64,000 nucleotides of DNA from Bathymodiolus brooksi (lineage: Eukaryota; Mollusca; Bivalvia; Mytilida; Modiolidae). The stretch is from assembly GCA_963680875.1 (NCBI GenBank), contig OY804575.1, positions 104,959,505 to 105,023,504 on the forward strand. Direction: 5' to 3'. Within the stretch, counting starts at the first letter, position 1. Each line of letters starts with the position of its first letter. The position numbers were made by a program, and so were the translations under genes. Below the pieces are notes generated by a model. That model searched no databases, was not told the origin of the DNA, and saw only the letters and a program-made list of their open reading frames with translations. Positions 11,762 to 21,457 of the stretch are shown here, piece after piece.

Positions 11762-11925
11762 GGTGAATGATCAGTGACTGGTTGATGAATGATCAGTGAC
11801 TGGTTGATGAATGATCAGTGACTGGTTGATGACTGGTGAATGATCAGTGACTGGTTGATGACCGATAGGAATGATCAGTGAGTGGTTGATGACTGATAGG
11901 AATGATCAGTGACTGGTTGATAAAT
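11762..11925. repeat. 22-bp minisatellite
   Basis: About seven units built on AATGATCAGTGACTGGTTGA, with spacing 22 bp in the first copies and irregular later. Confidence 0.9.
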
Positions 11926-12524
11926 GATAGCTAGTAATCCAAAAATGACAGATGATGAGGTATTTTATTTTATTGCACCCGTCAATGACGATTGCTATGC
12001 GTCATTTTCGTGAATACGGTCAATTTTAACAGTTTTACTTTTTAGCATAGTTTTCATCCAAATAAAAAAAAAATACTATCAATGTTAAAGTTTGGCAACT
12101 TTGTTAAACACTTCAGTGTTTTGATCCCGACTGTTAATAATAAGTTACTGGCAATTAACTGATTTTTTTTTTTAATTAAAGGTCTATTTTAATGAAGTTC
12201 CGAGAAACATATTTAACGAAAATTAAATAGAAGCTGTTCTCTTTGAATTTACCATTATATATTGTTTAATTAGATATAGGCATACAATCACAAATGTGAA
12301 ACAGGAATTTTAAGGAAATATTTGTAATACTACAAAAAAAGTGTGTTATGCAAAATTGCTTATGTTCATTACATTTGAATTGTATTAAACTTTTTGTTTG
12401 TTAGTGTTGATTCTAAATGTTTTTATGTTCCATTCACATGACAGGTACGTCACAGGTTGAGTGATTGCCAAGAAGTCTAATTGGAGTTTTAGGCTGTTTC
12501 ACCCTTTTGAAATCATTTTTTTTA
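11926..12524. other. no gene seen
   Basis: AT-rich, with homopolymer A and T runs. No frame or assignable repeat. Confidence 0.55.
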
Positions 12525-12528
12525 TTGA

Positions 12529-12640
12529 AGTGCCTGTACAAAGCCAGGAAAGTTGGCGGTCATGTATATTTGTGTGTTAGTGGTATCGATGTTGCCTCTT
12601 TCTTCGGTTTTGATATTTGATTTTAAAATTTGGGTGGTGT
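12529..12640 (+). repeat. dispersed repeat R4 fragment
   Basis: Shares GTGCCTGTAC, CAGGAAAG and GTGTTAGTGGTATCGATNTT blocks with 16899-17060, 28985-29165 and 38355-38500. Four copies in one window mark an interspersed repeat of unknown type. Confidence 0.7.
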
Positions 12641-12991
12641 GGCATTTTTTGATTTTCATTGTATTCAGAAAAATAATTATGAAAAGAATATTATTTCATT
12701 TTTATCGTTAAATTTTCTGTTTATTTTCTCCATTATTTCTAGGTTACTCATTTGTTCTCACAGCTATTTAATTCGGAAATACAGGGAACATTTCGAATTA
12801 GCGAAAAAAAAATTGTAATTTGCATTTCAGAGTTGATACATAAAAAAATATCATATTGTATCGATTTCAACAATTGTTCTGTACCCAGGATTTTTCCATT
12901 AAATGTCTGATCAATATAGGCACCTCATTAGTACAAAAGTTTCGTCTTTTTTCTATCTTATAACACAAACTACACTTTATTCAACTGTTTT

Positions 12992-13280
12992 GGAGGGCCC
13001 GGGTGTCTCAATGAGTTAGGTAGTTGGATTACCTAACAACTCATACAAAGGCTATCACCAATACGGCGTGGGTTCGCGCCCGGCTTTGTAAAGTACAAAA
13101 AAGAGTGCACTCGACTCGCAGCCGCAAGTGATAAAGTTTACCAGTTGATTGCCCATGGTCGGTGGTTCTCTGTGTACTCCGGCTTCTTCCATCACTAAAT
13201 CTGGTCATCATGATATAGCTGAAATATTGCTGAAAGTGGCGTTAAACACAATAATATCAATCAATCAATCAATCAATCAA
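12992..13280 (+). mobile_element. tRNA-derived SINE (type B) with target duplication
   Basis: The 5' part is tRNA-like, with a strong B-box (GGGTTCGCGCC, about 13070). The 3' part carries the GCTGAAATATTGCTGAAAGT block that is also in SINE type A, then GGCGTTAAACAC and an (ATCA)n tail. TCAACTGTTTTG occurs on both sides (12981-12992 and 13277-13288), a 12-bp target-site duplication that may include tail bases. The 140-codon frame 13149-13571 runs through this SINE and is not a gene. Confidence 0.85.
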
Positions 13281-13413
13281 CTGTTTTGTTATCACGTATG
13301 GAACATGAACAACAAAACCTTTGTTAATGTCCAATGGAAACGAAATTCGCAATATATACATAACGTACCGCAATCAGTCAGTGAAATGATCGATGTCATT
13401 GATCAGCCATTCT

Positions 13414-13485
13414 TCAGAAAGAAAGGTTTAAAGATAGTAAGCCGAAAATCAAAGGAGGACAGACAATACAATGACCAAAAGAAGT
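13414..13485 (-). mobile_element. RT-3' family terminal fragment
   Basis: Decayed reverse-complement copy: AAAGGTTTAAAGATAG, then GGACAGACAATACAATGACC and AAAAGAA. The ACCAAAGGGGT segment is deleted. Confidence 0.65.
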
Positions 13486-13697
13486 CAGGTATGTTCCTTT
13501 CCGTCAGATATGTCGAAAAGGTTTTTTCTGTTGGTCAATTTTTGACCGAATGGTCGGTGATGATCTTTTAAGTGATGCTACTGTTGCAAAGATTGTATAT
13601 CCTCATTTTACTGTGGTAATCTAAATTTACATAAACTGGTTAATTTCTTACCTGCATAATTTATTGTTTGTAAATTATTTTCTACTAAAAAGTAACA

Positions 13698-13772
13698 ACA
13701 ACCCTTTTCATACTATCATAGATACATCAAAAAGTATTTTTGATGTATCTATGATAGTATAAAAAGGGTTGT
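13698..13772. repeat. 75-bp near-perfect hairpin
   Basis: Arms of about 36 bases starting ACAACCCTTTT and ending AAAAGGGTTGT, with one mismatch and a GTA loop. It sits about 12 bases upstream of the LINE fragment that follows. Confidence 0.9.
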
Positions 13773-13784
13773 AAAAAAGTACGT

Positions 13785-13979
13785 TCTCTGCGTTCCCAGT
13801 CAGCATCACTTCTCCAGGTACCTACCACCAGAACAAAGACCTATGGTAACCGCCGTTTCGACAAGACTGCGTCAACTTTGTGGAACAACATACCACTCCA
13901 TCTCAAAACCGTGGACTCGCTATCAGCTTTTAAATCGTGTCTAAAAACATATCCTTTTAAACAAGCTTTTCATTTGTAA
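13785..13979 (+). pseudogene. LINE ORF2 C-terminal fragment
   Basis: About 64 codons read SLRSQSASLLQVPTTRTKTY, then a segment with LWNNIPLHLKTVDSLSAFKS and a YLFKQAF ending before TAA at 13977-13979. This is the conserved tail of L2/CR1-clade ORF2 proteins (the RTKTYG...LWN.LP...FK..LKT.LF pattern). It is uninterrupted but lacks the endonuclease and RT domains, so it is a 5'-truncated remnant. The open frame at 14096-14422 lies in the 3' UTR and is spurious. Confidence 0.85.
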
Positions 13980-14458
13980 ATATTAAATTTGACATAGAAT
14001 TTTCTGGACTTTTATATGTATATATAGATTATTATTAATGACTTTATGATATCTTCCCTATCTTGATCCCTTGACTTTCTCTTTTCTGCACCATTTTGGA
14101 TCACCTCTCCGAACTCATTTCTGCTTCAACCTCCCTTTACCATTTCTGCACCTACCATAATCCTGTGACATTCTTATTCCCTGCCCTCTCTCGTATCTCT
14201 TCTCCCAACTCCACCGCCTCTTTTCTGCCTCAAACTCCTTATCGACCTATTTCAGCACTCACACCACCTCCTTTCCCATTTTTATTTCTTTCGTCTGTTA
14301 TCAACTGCATTCAAGATTATTATTATTTAATTTCATCATTGTTATACCACGGTATATGCATAGGGGTTACTTTTTTATGTTTTGCTACTTTTATCTGGTA
14401 TTTTATGTGTAAAGCGCTTTAGGGTATTTTTTTTAGATAGGACGCTATGCAAATTCTG

Positions 14459-14501
<43 letters not shown>
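14459..14501. repeat. (TTA)n microsatellite, LINE tail
   Basis: About 14 TTA repeats end the L2-type LINE fragment. Confidence 0.9.
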
Positions 14502-14517
14502 CAATTAGAAATGCATA

Positions 14518-14585
14518 TAAAATCGTAGATATCTAATGTAGTGCACACGACCCGTTTTTATAATAACCTTGATCAGGTTCATTGA
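14518..14585 (-). mobile_element. HH family M2 fragment
   Basis: Reverse complement of M2: the AACGTAGATATC-like end (here AATCGTAGATATC), a CGACCCG block, AATAACCTTGATCAGG. The core is decayed (CTGATCA and AAAAC). It follows the LINE tail directly. Confidence 0.55.
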
Positions 14586-14667
14586 TAGTCAATGTTGCAG
14601 TCTTTGGAATCGAGTAAGCAAGAAAGAGAAAGTAAGAGACTAAACAGGATTGCCACAATAAGTTTAC

Positions 14668-14990
14668 CTGTGTCTGAGGAAGATTGATGTCACCTGTGTC
14701 TGAGGAAGATTGATGTCACCTGTGTCTGAGGGAGATTGATGTCACCTGTGTCTGAGGGAGATTGATGTCACCTGTGTCTGAGGAAGATTGATGTCACCTG
14801 TGTCTGAGGAAGATTGATGTCATCAGTTTTAATTACCTGTGTCTGAGGGAGATTGATGTCATCAGTTTTAATTACCTGTGTCTGAGGGAGATTGATGTCA
14901 TCAGTTTTAATTACCTGTGTCTGAGGGAGATTGATGTCATCAGTTTTAATTACCTGTGTCTGAGGGAGATTGATGTCATCAGTTTTAATG
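14668..14990. repeat. minisatellite with 26-bp and 39-bp units
   Basis: About six units of 26 bp (TCACCTGTGTCTGAGGAAGA-type) are followed by about five units of 39 bp. The longer units insert ATCAGTTTTAATTA between the shared cores. The array shows a step change in unit length, as does the array at 8.2-8.6 kb. Confidence 0.92.
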
Positions 14991-15189
14991 AACTACTTTA
15001 TTTAGAAACTGTAAATTGTCAACGGGGCCTAAAATTATTCCAACAATCAATCAATCAATCGATAGTAAATACCAAATTGAAGACCTTAACATACACATTT
15101 CAAAATTGAATATAGCTGAGATATTAACAAAGCGCCGGTCTGAACTAGTCAACATGGGGGTTGTATGTACATGTACAGTAGGTATAAAT

Positions 15190-15795
15190 TAGGGGATGGG
15201 CCGTCGTGCAATCAGTGCCTATCCCCACTAATGTTGTGAGTTCGAATCCCGCTCATGGCGAGGTGTTTTCTATACAACATTATGTGATAATTACATTACT
15301 TCAGTTTTTCATTGAAATGTTAAAATATGATTGGTTATGAAGTGGTCACATGATTTTAAAAGTGATGTTTCATATCCCAATGAAACTCAAATCCGAACTT
15401 GCACGTGCCTCCATGACGACGTCAGATGTAAACAATCAATAGCGTAGTAATTTCCAACAGCAAATAATCTAACACAAATAAAATTCACAACGAAAAATTC
15501 AACTATATTAAATTTTAGTGTGATTTAAATATAATTATAAGAATTGAATGCATTCTTTTGAAGCTTCATTGGGGTATGAAAGCGTTGATCGAACTACATT
15601 TTCAACATGAAGCGCTACCGCGCTTCATTGAAAATGTACTTCGGTCAACGCTTTCATACCCCAATGAAACTTCAAAAGAATGCATTCAATTCTTAAATAA
15701 AGTTTCTCAGTGATCTGCGGTTTCCTCCACCAATAAACTGACCGCCTAGATACAACTGAAATATTGTTGAAAGTGGCATTAAACACCATAATCCC
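15190..15795 (+). mobile_element. SINE type A split by a foldback element
   Basis: The tRNA-like head (15190-15290) has a good B-box (GAGTTCGAATCC) and runs to ACAACATTATGTGATAA. The body and tail resume near 15700 with TTTCTCAGTGATCTG, TTTCCTCCACCAATAAACTG and AACTGAAATATTGTTGAAAG. Complete copies elsewhere are continuous here, so about 410 bases (15291-15699) are inserted, with loss of a short part of the SINE body. Confidence 0.75.
15539..15694. repeat. 156-bp foldback palindrome inside the SINE insertion
   Basis: Arms of about 75 bases (AAGAATTGAATGCATTC at the left end, its complement at the right end) are near-perfect reverse complements. The centre is ATGAAGCGC-TACC-GCGCTTCAT. It forms the right part of the insertion that splits the SINE. 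Confidence 0.9.
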
Positions 15796-16600
15796 CATTC
15801 AGCATACTGTACACATCCATGTACAGTATGTACATGTACGACGACGTTTATCCGGAATAGTAAATTTTGTACTGACCGCCCACAGTGATATATTAACACA
15901 TACATTTGCATCATATAATCTAAAAATGGAAATTTGCGTGCCTGCATATTTACAAAATCATGTTAACGTAAATTGGAAATTACAAGATATCTTATATGGT
16001 ATGAGTGTAATATCATCCAGTAATTTTTGTATGGCCTTTTCATTGGCTTATGGAATTATTCACAAAATACTGATTGAAAAAAAATATCTTAATGACAACA
16101 ATTATACAAAATATTGTCGTAAAGACATCAAATGTTATCATATTATCATAAAATAATGAGATATTATCAAAATTTATACTTATTTGTAGCTCATTGATAA
16201 AAGAAGAAAGAAAAAAAGAAAAGAAAAATAGAATAATATCATAGGAGTGTTCAGTCATTTAAGATACAAAAATCAATACGACGGTGCTTTAATGAAATCA
16301 GAAGAAGAAGAAAACGTACGGTTCTCTTGAGAACTTGGATATTAATTGATGTAATCAAAGAATACACATTGACAAATTTCACGCACTGAACATCACAGGA
16401 ATTTATTTGTATAGTTCAATAATTAATATTTAGTGTATTGATTAATTGTAAGATACTATCATTCAAGTCTGAATTGTCAGTGAATGAGGTGAGTATTAAT
16501 ATTTGTGTTTCAATATTATTTTTACTGAATATAGATCTACCGTGATAACTGAAATATCATGATTTTCATTATATTTGACTTTCTGTTTTTTGATTGAGGT
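15796..16600. other. no gene seen
   Basis: AT-rich DNA. The frames here (such as 15764-16156) start in the SINE tail and have no domain. Confidence 0.55.
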
Positions 16601-16607
16601 TTGGATA

Positions 16608-16650
16608 AGGTTTATGGTGTTTAACGCCACTTTCAACAATATTTCAGTTT
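16608..16650 (-). mobile_element. SINE type A tail fragment
   Basis: Only the terminal block remains: TTTATGGTGTTTAACGCCAC and the CAACAATATTTCAG motif in reverse orientation. Confidence 0.7.
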
Positions 16651-16898
16651 TTAATATTTTTTATTGATAGATATTGCTACTTAAATATATAAGATTAATC
16701 AAACAATTTGTAAACTAAACTTTCTTTTGAAGGTGCGAATAATTGTTGGTGATTTTTTTTAATAACGCTGTTCGCCCGGTTATTTGTTGGGGTTTCCATT
16801 TTACTCCCAGATGGAAAGCACTTGCATGACCGAATCACTTCACGAAGAGGGTAAGCTTAGGCCCATAAATCTAGTTTTTTTTTGTTTTTTTTTTTATT

Positions 16899-17060
16899 AT
16901 TATTATGGTGCCTGTACCAAGACAGGAAAGTGAGTGGTCATGATTTTGTGTTAGTGGTATCGATTTTGTCTCTTTAAACGATTTGTCTATTAGATTGTGG
17001 GTCTGTTCCGACAGTGTTGTAATTTTTGTTTTCCATTGTATGATTTTCCTGATGAATATG
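16899..17060 (+). repeat. dispersed repeat R4
   Basis: The best copy of R4: TTATGGTGCCTGTACCAAGA, GTGTTAGTGGTATCGATTTT, CTGTTCCGACAGTGTTGT and a T-rich end. Copies also at 12.5, 29.0 and 38.4 kb. No coding function seen. Confidence 0.7.
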
Positions 17061-17188
17061 AAGAAAAGCTTACCCATGTATATATATTGTTAATTTTCAT
17101 AACGTTTTTTTCATTGTTGTATTTTATGAAATGTAATTTGCAAAGTTTCCGTTACCATGATATATTAGTAAATTTAACATCATGAAAT

Positions 17189-17235
17189 ATTGGATTGGAT
17201 TGGATTATAGAAATAATATATTGGCAATAATAATA
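17189..17235 (-). repeat. (GGATT)n tail, possible LINE 3' end on the minus strand
   Basis: ATTGGATTGGATTGGATTAT is a short 5-bp tandem run of the kind that ends LINE copies, but no element body is recognisable beside it. Confidence 0.35.
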
Positions 17236-17492
17236 ATATGTACATGGTTGGTTGGAATCAATCTGATTAAAATCATATTCTCATAGAATACAATTACATT
17301 TGTTAATTAATTGATTTGTTTGACGTTACAATGTTTTATGGACTGTAAATTAAAAACAAATACTGAATTACTGTATATTTCTAGCTTGCTTTGTGTAGTA
17401 TGAGAGTAAATGTAGACCGGTAATTTTATATTTCTCCCTTTAACTAGGATTTATTTTTCTAAAACAAATTGGTAAAGCTACTTACTGGAGTC

Positions 17493-17725
17493 AAGAGTTT
17501 GAAGATACCAAAGGGGTATCAGAATCCGTAAATCGAAGGACAGACATATTGGCAAAAAGAAAAAGGACAAAAAACGATCTACAAAACATTACACACGAAA
17601 CTAAAGATCAAGTAACACGAACCCCACTGAAACCCGGGGTGAACTCGGTGCTCCGGAAGGATAAGCAGTTCCCGCTCCACTAGTGACACCCGTCGTGTTA
17701 CTCCGGTGATAAGTCATGAATAAGG
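17493..17725 (-). mobile_element. RT-3' family copy, nearly full 3' UTR
   Basis: In reverse orientation from TTTGAAGATACCAAAGGGG (element 3' end) through AACACGAACCCCACTGAAAC and GACACCCGTCGTGTTACTCC to GATAAGTCATGAA, which corresponds to the end of the RT-coding part in the 52.8-kb copy. The 77-bp array starts about 25 bases further on. Confidence 0.85.
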
Positions 17726-17749
17726 AAAAACACCAGATATAATTTTGCA

Positions 17750-18442
17750 ACTGAATTACTAGTGAATAACATAATACTAATCGTAGGGCTAGGTCAACAT
17801 CCGTCCGTAGTCATGCCCAAGTACCAACTGACTTACTAGTGAATAACATAATACTAATCGTAGGGCTAGGTCAACATCCGTCCGTAGTCATGCCCAAGTA
17901 CCAACTGACTTACTAGTGAATAACATCATACTAATCGTAGGGCTAGGTCAACATCCGTCCGTAGTCATGCCCAAGTACCAACTGACTTACTAGTGAATAA
18001 CATCATACTAATCGTAGGGCTAGGTCAACATCCGTCCGTAGTCATGCCCAAGTACCAACTGACTTACTAGTGAATAACATCATACTAATCGTAGGGCTAG
18101 GTCAACATCCGTCCGTAGTCATGCCCAAGTACCAACTGACTTACTAGTAAATAACATCATACTAATCGTAGGGCTAGGTCAACATCCGTCCGTAGTCATG
18201 CCCAAGTACCAACTGACTTACTAGTGAATAACATCATACTAATCGTAGGGCTAGGTCAACATCGTCCGTAGTCATGCCCAAGTACTAACTGACTAACTAG
18301 TGAATAACATCATACTAATCGTAGGGCTAGGTCAACATCCGTCCGTAGTCATGCCCAAGTACCAACAGACTTACTAGTGAATAACATCATACTAATCGTA
18401 GGGATAGGTCAACATCCGTCCGTAGTCATGCCCAAGTACCAA
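17750..18442. repeat. 77-bp tandem array, about 9 units
   Basis: Units start ACTGACTTACTAGTGAATAA and contain CGTAGGGCTAGGTCAACATC and GTAGTCATGCCCAAGTACCA. The period is 77 bp (first repeats at 17750 and 17827), with one unit a base shorter. Units are almost identical, so amplification or homogenisation is recent. It is bracketed by two RT-3' copies in the same orientation. Confidence 0.95.
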
Positions 18443-18462
18443 CATTTTGATGAATTGTTTGT

Positions 18463-18672
18463 AAGAAAAGTTTGAAGATACCAAAGGGGTAATCAGAAGC
18501 GTACATCGAAGAAGAACAGACAATATAATGGCCAAAAGAAAAAGGACAAGCAATGATATACACGATCGAGCAACACTAACTCCATTAAAAACCGGGGATA
18601 AACGCATGTGCTACGGAACAGTAAGTAATTCCTGCTCCACAAGTGACACCCATCATGTTCTCGTGTCTTTAC
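18463..18672 (-). mobile_element. RT-3' family copy
   Basis: Reverse-orientation copy from GTAAGAAAAGTTTGAAGATA through AATATAATGGCCAAAAGAAA to GACACCCATCATGTTCT. The two minus-strand frames of 71-74 codons over it are the repeat read through. Confidence 0.85.
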
Positions 18673-19340
18673 CTTAATCTCACCAAAATAGTTTTTCCTT
18701 CTATTATTCGTACACATTTGATCGACTTTTGGGGGTGTATTAGGACTGATCTTTAGCTCAAACTATCCTTTAAATCGTGTGAGTTATTATCATCGCTTTG
18801 CGTCCGTCGACATTTGAGTTGTCTTTTAATTTTTCGCATTTGCATTTTTCTGTAACAACTGAACAATTTTAAAGCAAACTTATCAGGACTGTTTCTTCTG
18901 TGGTTCTTTGTAATGTATGCATTTTTCGTGTCAACTGAATACCTAAGATGACCATCAGAGTCAATAATGTGCTCTGATAGACCGGAATTGCAAATATAAT
19001 CTTCTTTTAAACAACGGGTAATGTCATTGAATTATAACACGAGAATTTACACGCAGTGATAGTAACAAAAACATAGATATATTTTTTGTAGACAAGACGC
19101 GTTTTTCGAATAACTCTCGTCATCTTCGCTCACAGTCAAAAGAGTAGAAAGCTAAATAATTCAAATCTGTTCTACCCTCTACACAACTATTCTCACTAAA
19201 AACTAAAAAAAAGAAAAAGTTAATTAGTTCAACTGTGTTACATAAAAAGGAATGGCCAACGTAGATATAAACACCTTGTCTTAGTAAGGGACAAATTTTA
19301 TTTTGTAAAAAAATAAAAAATAAAAAATCTCTGATTCTGC
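18673..19340. other. mostly featureless, one decayed HH M2 piece
   Basis: At about 19068-19140 a minus-strand M2 remnant is visible (AACATAGATAT ... GACGCGTTTTTCGAATAACT ... ATCTTCGCTC). Otherwise nothing is recognisable. Confidence 0.5.
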
Positions 19341-19975
19341 CAAAAAGTTCTCAGAAACTGATATTATCAAAGTGTTCCAGTTTTTGATCGACAACATATT
19401 TGTTATGTTTGGTAAACGTGCTTTACAACAGACAGTCTGCATACCTATGAGTACAAACAGTGTACTCCTCTTTTCGCCGACTTGTTCCTTTATTCGTATG
19501 AAATAGACTAATTACAGGGGCTTCTCAAGAAAAACGAAAAGAAACTAGCCCGATCCTTTAATTTCGCGTTCCGCTATATATATAGATGATGTCGTGTCAC
19601 CAAATAATTCTAAGTTTTGTGATTTTGTTGATCACATCTATCCCATTGAGCTTGAAATAAAGGATACCACAGATACAGCCATGTCTGCTTCATATCTTAA
19701 CATACAGCTCGAAATTGACAGCTATAGTCGGTTAAGAACGAAACTTTACGACAAAAGAATTGCTTTCAATTTCCCCATTGAGAACTTTCCATTTATATGT
19801 AGCAACATTCCAACAGCAAATGCATATGGAGTATAAATCTTTCAGTTGATCCCATATTCCAGAGTTTGTGGTTCCTATCAGGATTTCCTTGATAGAGGGT
19901 TGCTGCTACCAAGGAAGCTACTGAACCAAGGGCTACTAGTGGTTAAGTTGAAGTCAGCATTTACGGTTGCCACCA
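19341..19975 (+). pseudogene. Penelope-like reverse transcriptase remnant
   Basis: The first frame gives IIKVFQFLIDNIFVMFGKRA, then QQTVCIPMSTNSVLL, the substrate-binding block before the palm. A shift near 19470 leads to ADLFLYSYEID and LLKKNEKKLARSFNFAFRY. A four-base TATA expansion then breaks the frame within the catalytic box. YIDD is read at 19579-19590, followed by SPNNSKFCDFVDHIYPIELE, SASYLNIQLEI, TKLYDKRIAFNFPI and FPFICSNIPTANAYGV. An in-frame TAA near 19834 replaces a tyrosine codon, and coding similarity continues to about 19970. At least four lesions make it inactive. The copy lacks the N-terminal part of RT and any endonuclease domain. Confidence 0.8.
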
Positions 19976-20325
19976 TCACATGGTTAACAGTTACGGTATC
20001 TCTTTGTTACAAATGATCACGGATACGTTCCACTTGTCGTAAGCTCCTCACGGTCCTTTCCTCGTTCATGACTCATCATTGTAACTAGATTAAGCACGAC
20101 GGGTGTCACTAGTAGAGCAGGAACTGATTACCATTCCGGAACACATGAGTTCACTTCCGGAATTTAGTGTGGTTCGTGTTGCTCGATCTTTAGTTTTATT
20201 TGTCGTGTTTTGTAGATTGTTGTTTGTTCTTTTGTGCTTTTTCGTTTTCCCATTGTATTGTCTGTCCTTTGAAATATGGATTCTGATTATCCATTTGCTA
20301 ACTTCAAACTCTTTTTTGAGAACAA
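19341..20325 (+). mobile_element. 5'-truncated retroelement with RT remnant and 3' UTR (RT-3' family source type)
   Basis: The reverse transcriptase palm and following region run into the same 3' UTR (from CACGACGGGTGTCACTAG, about 20096) that is dispersed throughout the window. The copy ends near 20325 after TTCAAACTCTTTT. This and the 52.8-kb copy show that the many short repeats are the 3' ends of one retroelement. The RT type (GIPMGTN-like block, then YIDD) looks most like Penelope-like elements; that assignment is from memory and not certain. Confidence 0.8.
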
Positions 20326-20439
20326 GAAAACCAAAGGTCATAAACAGGAATGAACTGAGATCTATTAGATGTAACTAGTAATCGGAACCAGAGAGAGTGA
20401 CAATAGCTGTGCCATGGAACAATTGAATTTAAAAAAAAA

Positions 20440-20890
20440 CTTTGATTAACATCCTGGATGACTTACATACCTAATATTTATCGGAAAAGCTCCTAGGAAT
20501 TGTACACTCCTGGAATTTGAAGAACAATTATTGCATCATCAAACAATTAGATTGAAAGCCAACTTTGGTAAACATCCTAGATGTCTATCATATTTTAGAA
20601 TAGCAGCTATCAACCATACATTTCTAGAACAAGACGAACAATATATGTGACGTGGGCATTTTTATTTCAAAATATTTTAATTGTACTTTGTTTAATATCC
20701 TACAAAGCTTTCAGGCCTATTATATTTTAAGTATGTAGCAACCATACATTTCTGGAGCGAAAAAAAACCCAATAGATGTAACATTAAAAATTCCAACTTA
20801 GGTTATTATTCTGGAAGACTGTCATGCATATTTATTTTTTCCAAATATACAAAGCCACCATATATTGCTACAATCTTAAGAACAATAGTT
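20440..20890. repeat. degenerate tandem repeat, about 120-bp period
   Basis: Phrases such as AACATCCTAGATGTCTATCA, AACCATACATTTCTAGAACA and GACGAACAATA recur three or four times with many changes. Looks like an old array; the low conservation makes the boundaries approximate. Confidence 0.5.
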
Positions 20891-21033
20891 GTGAAATCGA
20901 ACAATTTTTTATAAGAAATATTGAATAGTTGATAAGAATGATTGTGAGGTGAACGATTGATCTTTTTTTCTATAGTCTTTGCATGTGTACGTTTTAAATG
21001 TCACAACAAATATAATTATTATGTGAGCCCATA

Positions 21034-21112
21034 CATTCAAACAGCTTCAGTAATTTTCTTTGAACTATTTGTACTATTATAGTACAAAGAAAACTACTGA
21101 AGCTATTTGAAT
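21034..21112. repeat. 79-bp hairpin
   Basis: Arms of 28 bases (ATTCAAACAGCTTCAGTAAT on the left) pair with two mismatches around a TGTACTATTATAGTA centre. No coding content; MITE-like or remnant. Confidence 0.85.
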
Positions 21113-21457
21113 ACATTTTGTCATCATATTCATTGATGATTGATTTTCAATGTTAAACATTTACTGAAGCATATTTTAGAACTCCATTTCAAATATTCAA
21201 TATTTCATGAATTCTTTTTCATCTCATTATTGTGATAAATATTTAAGGGAATTGTGTACTGGTACTACAAAATTTCTATTTGGGGTTACAATCTGGAAAT
21301 TCAGGGATTGGTGTATTTACAATTTGTATGAAACTTAAATATATAAAAGAATAACTCGTAATGTAAGTCGGGGAATGTGCATCGTCCTTGGGCAATTTAA
21401 TTTCGCATTGGGGCCTTTTAAAAGCTGTCTTTGTGAGATTCCACGAAAATAATTCAA

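Larger units (their letters stand above)
13782..14503 (+). mobile_element. 3' end of an L2/CR1-type LINE
   Basis: The C-terminal end of an ORF2 is followed by a long 3' UTR. The element ends with GTAAAGCGCTTTAGGG, a GGACGCTATGCAAATT block and a (TTA)n tail (about 14459-14501). That combination of 'GCGCTT...CTATNNAAAT' and a trinucleotide tail is typical of L2-like LINE 3' ends. Confidence 0.8.

Noticed and set aside
13149..13571. 140-codon plus-strand frame
   Set aside because: Starts inside a tRNA-derived SINE, runs through its (ATCA)n tail and then an RT-3' fragment.
20103..20378. Frame beginning SLVEQELITIPEHMSS, repeated at 53297 and in reverse near 7400
   Set aside because: It is in the 3' UTR of the Penelope-like element, downstream of the RT stop codon, and each copy breaks differently.
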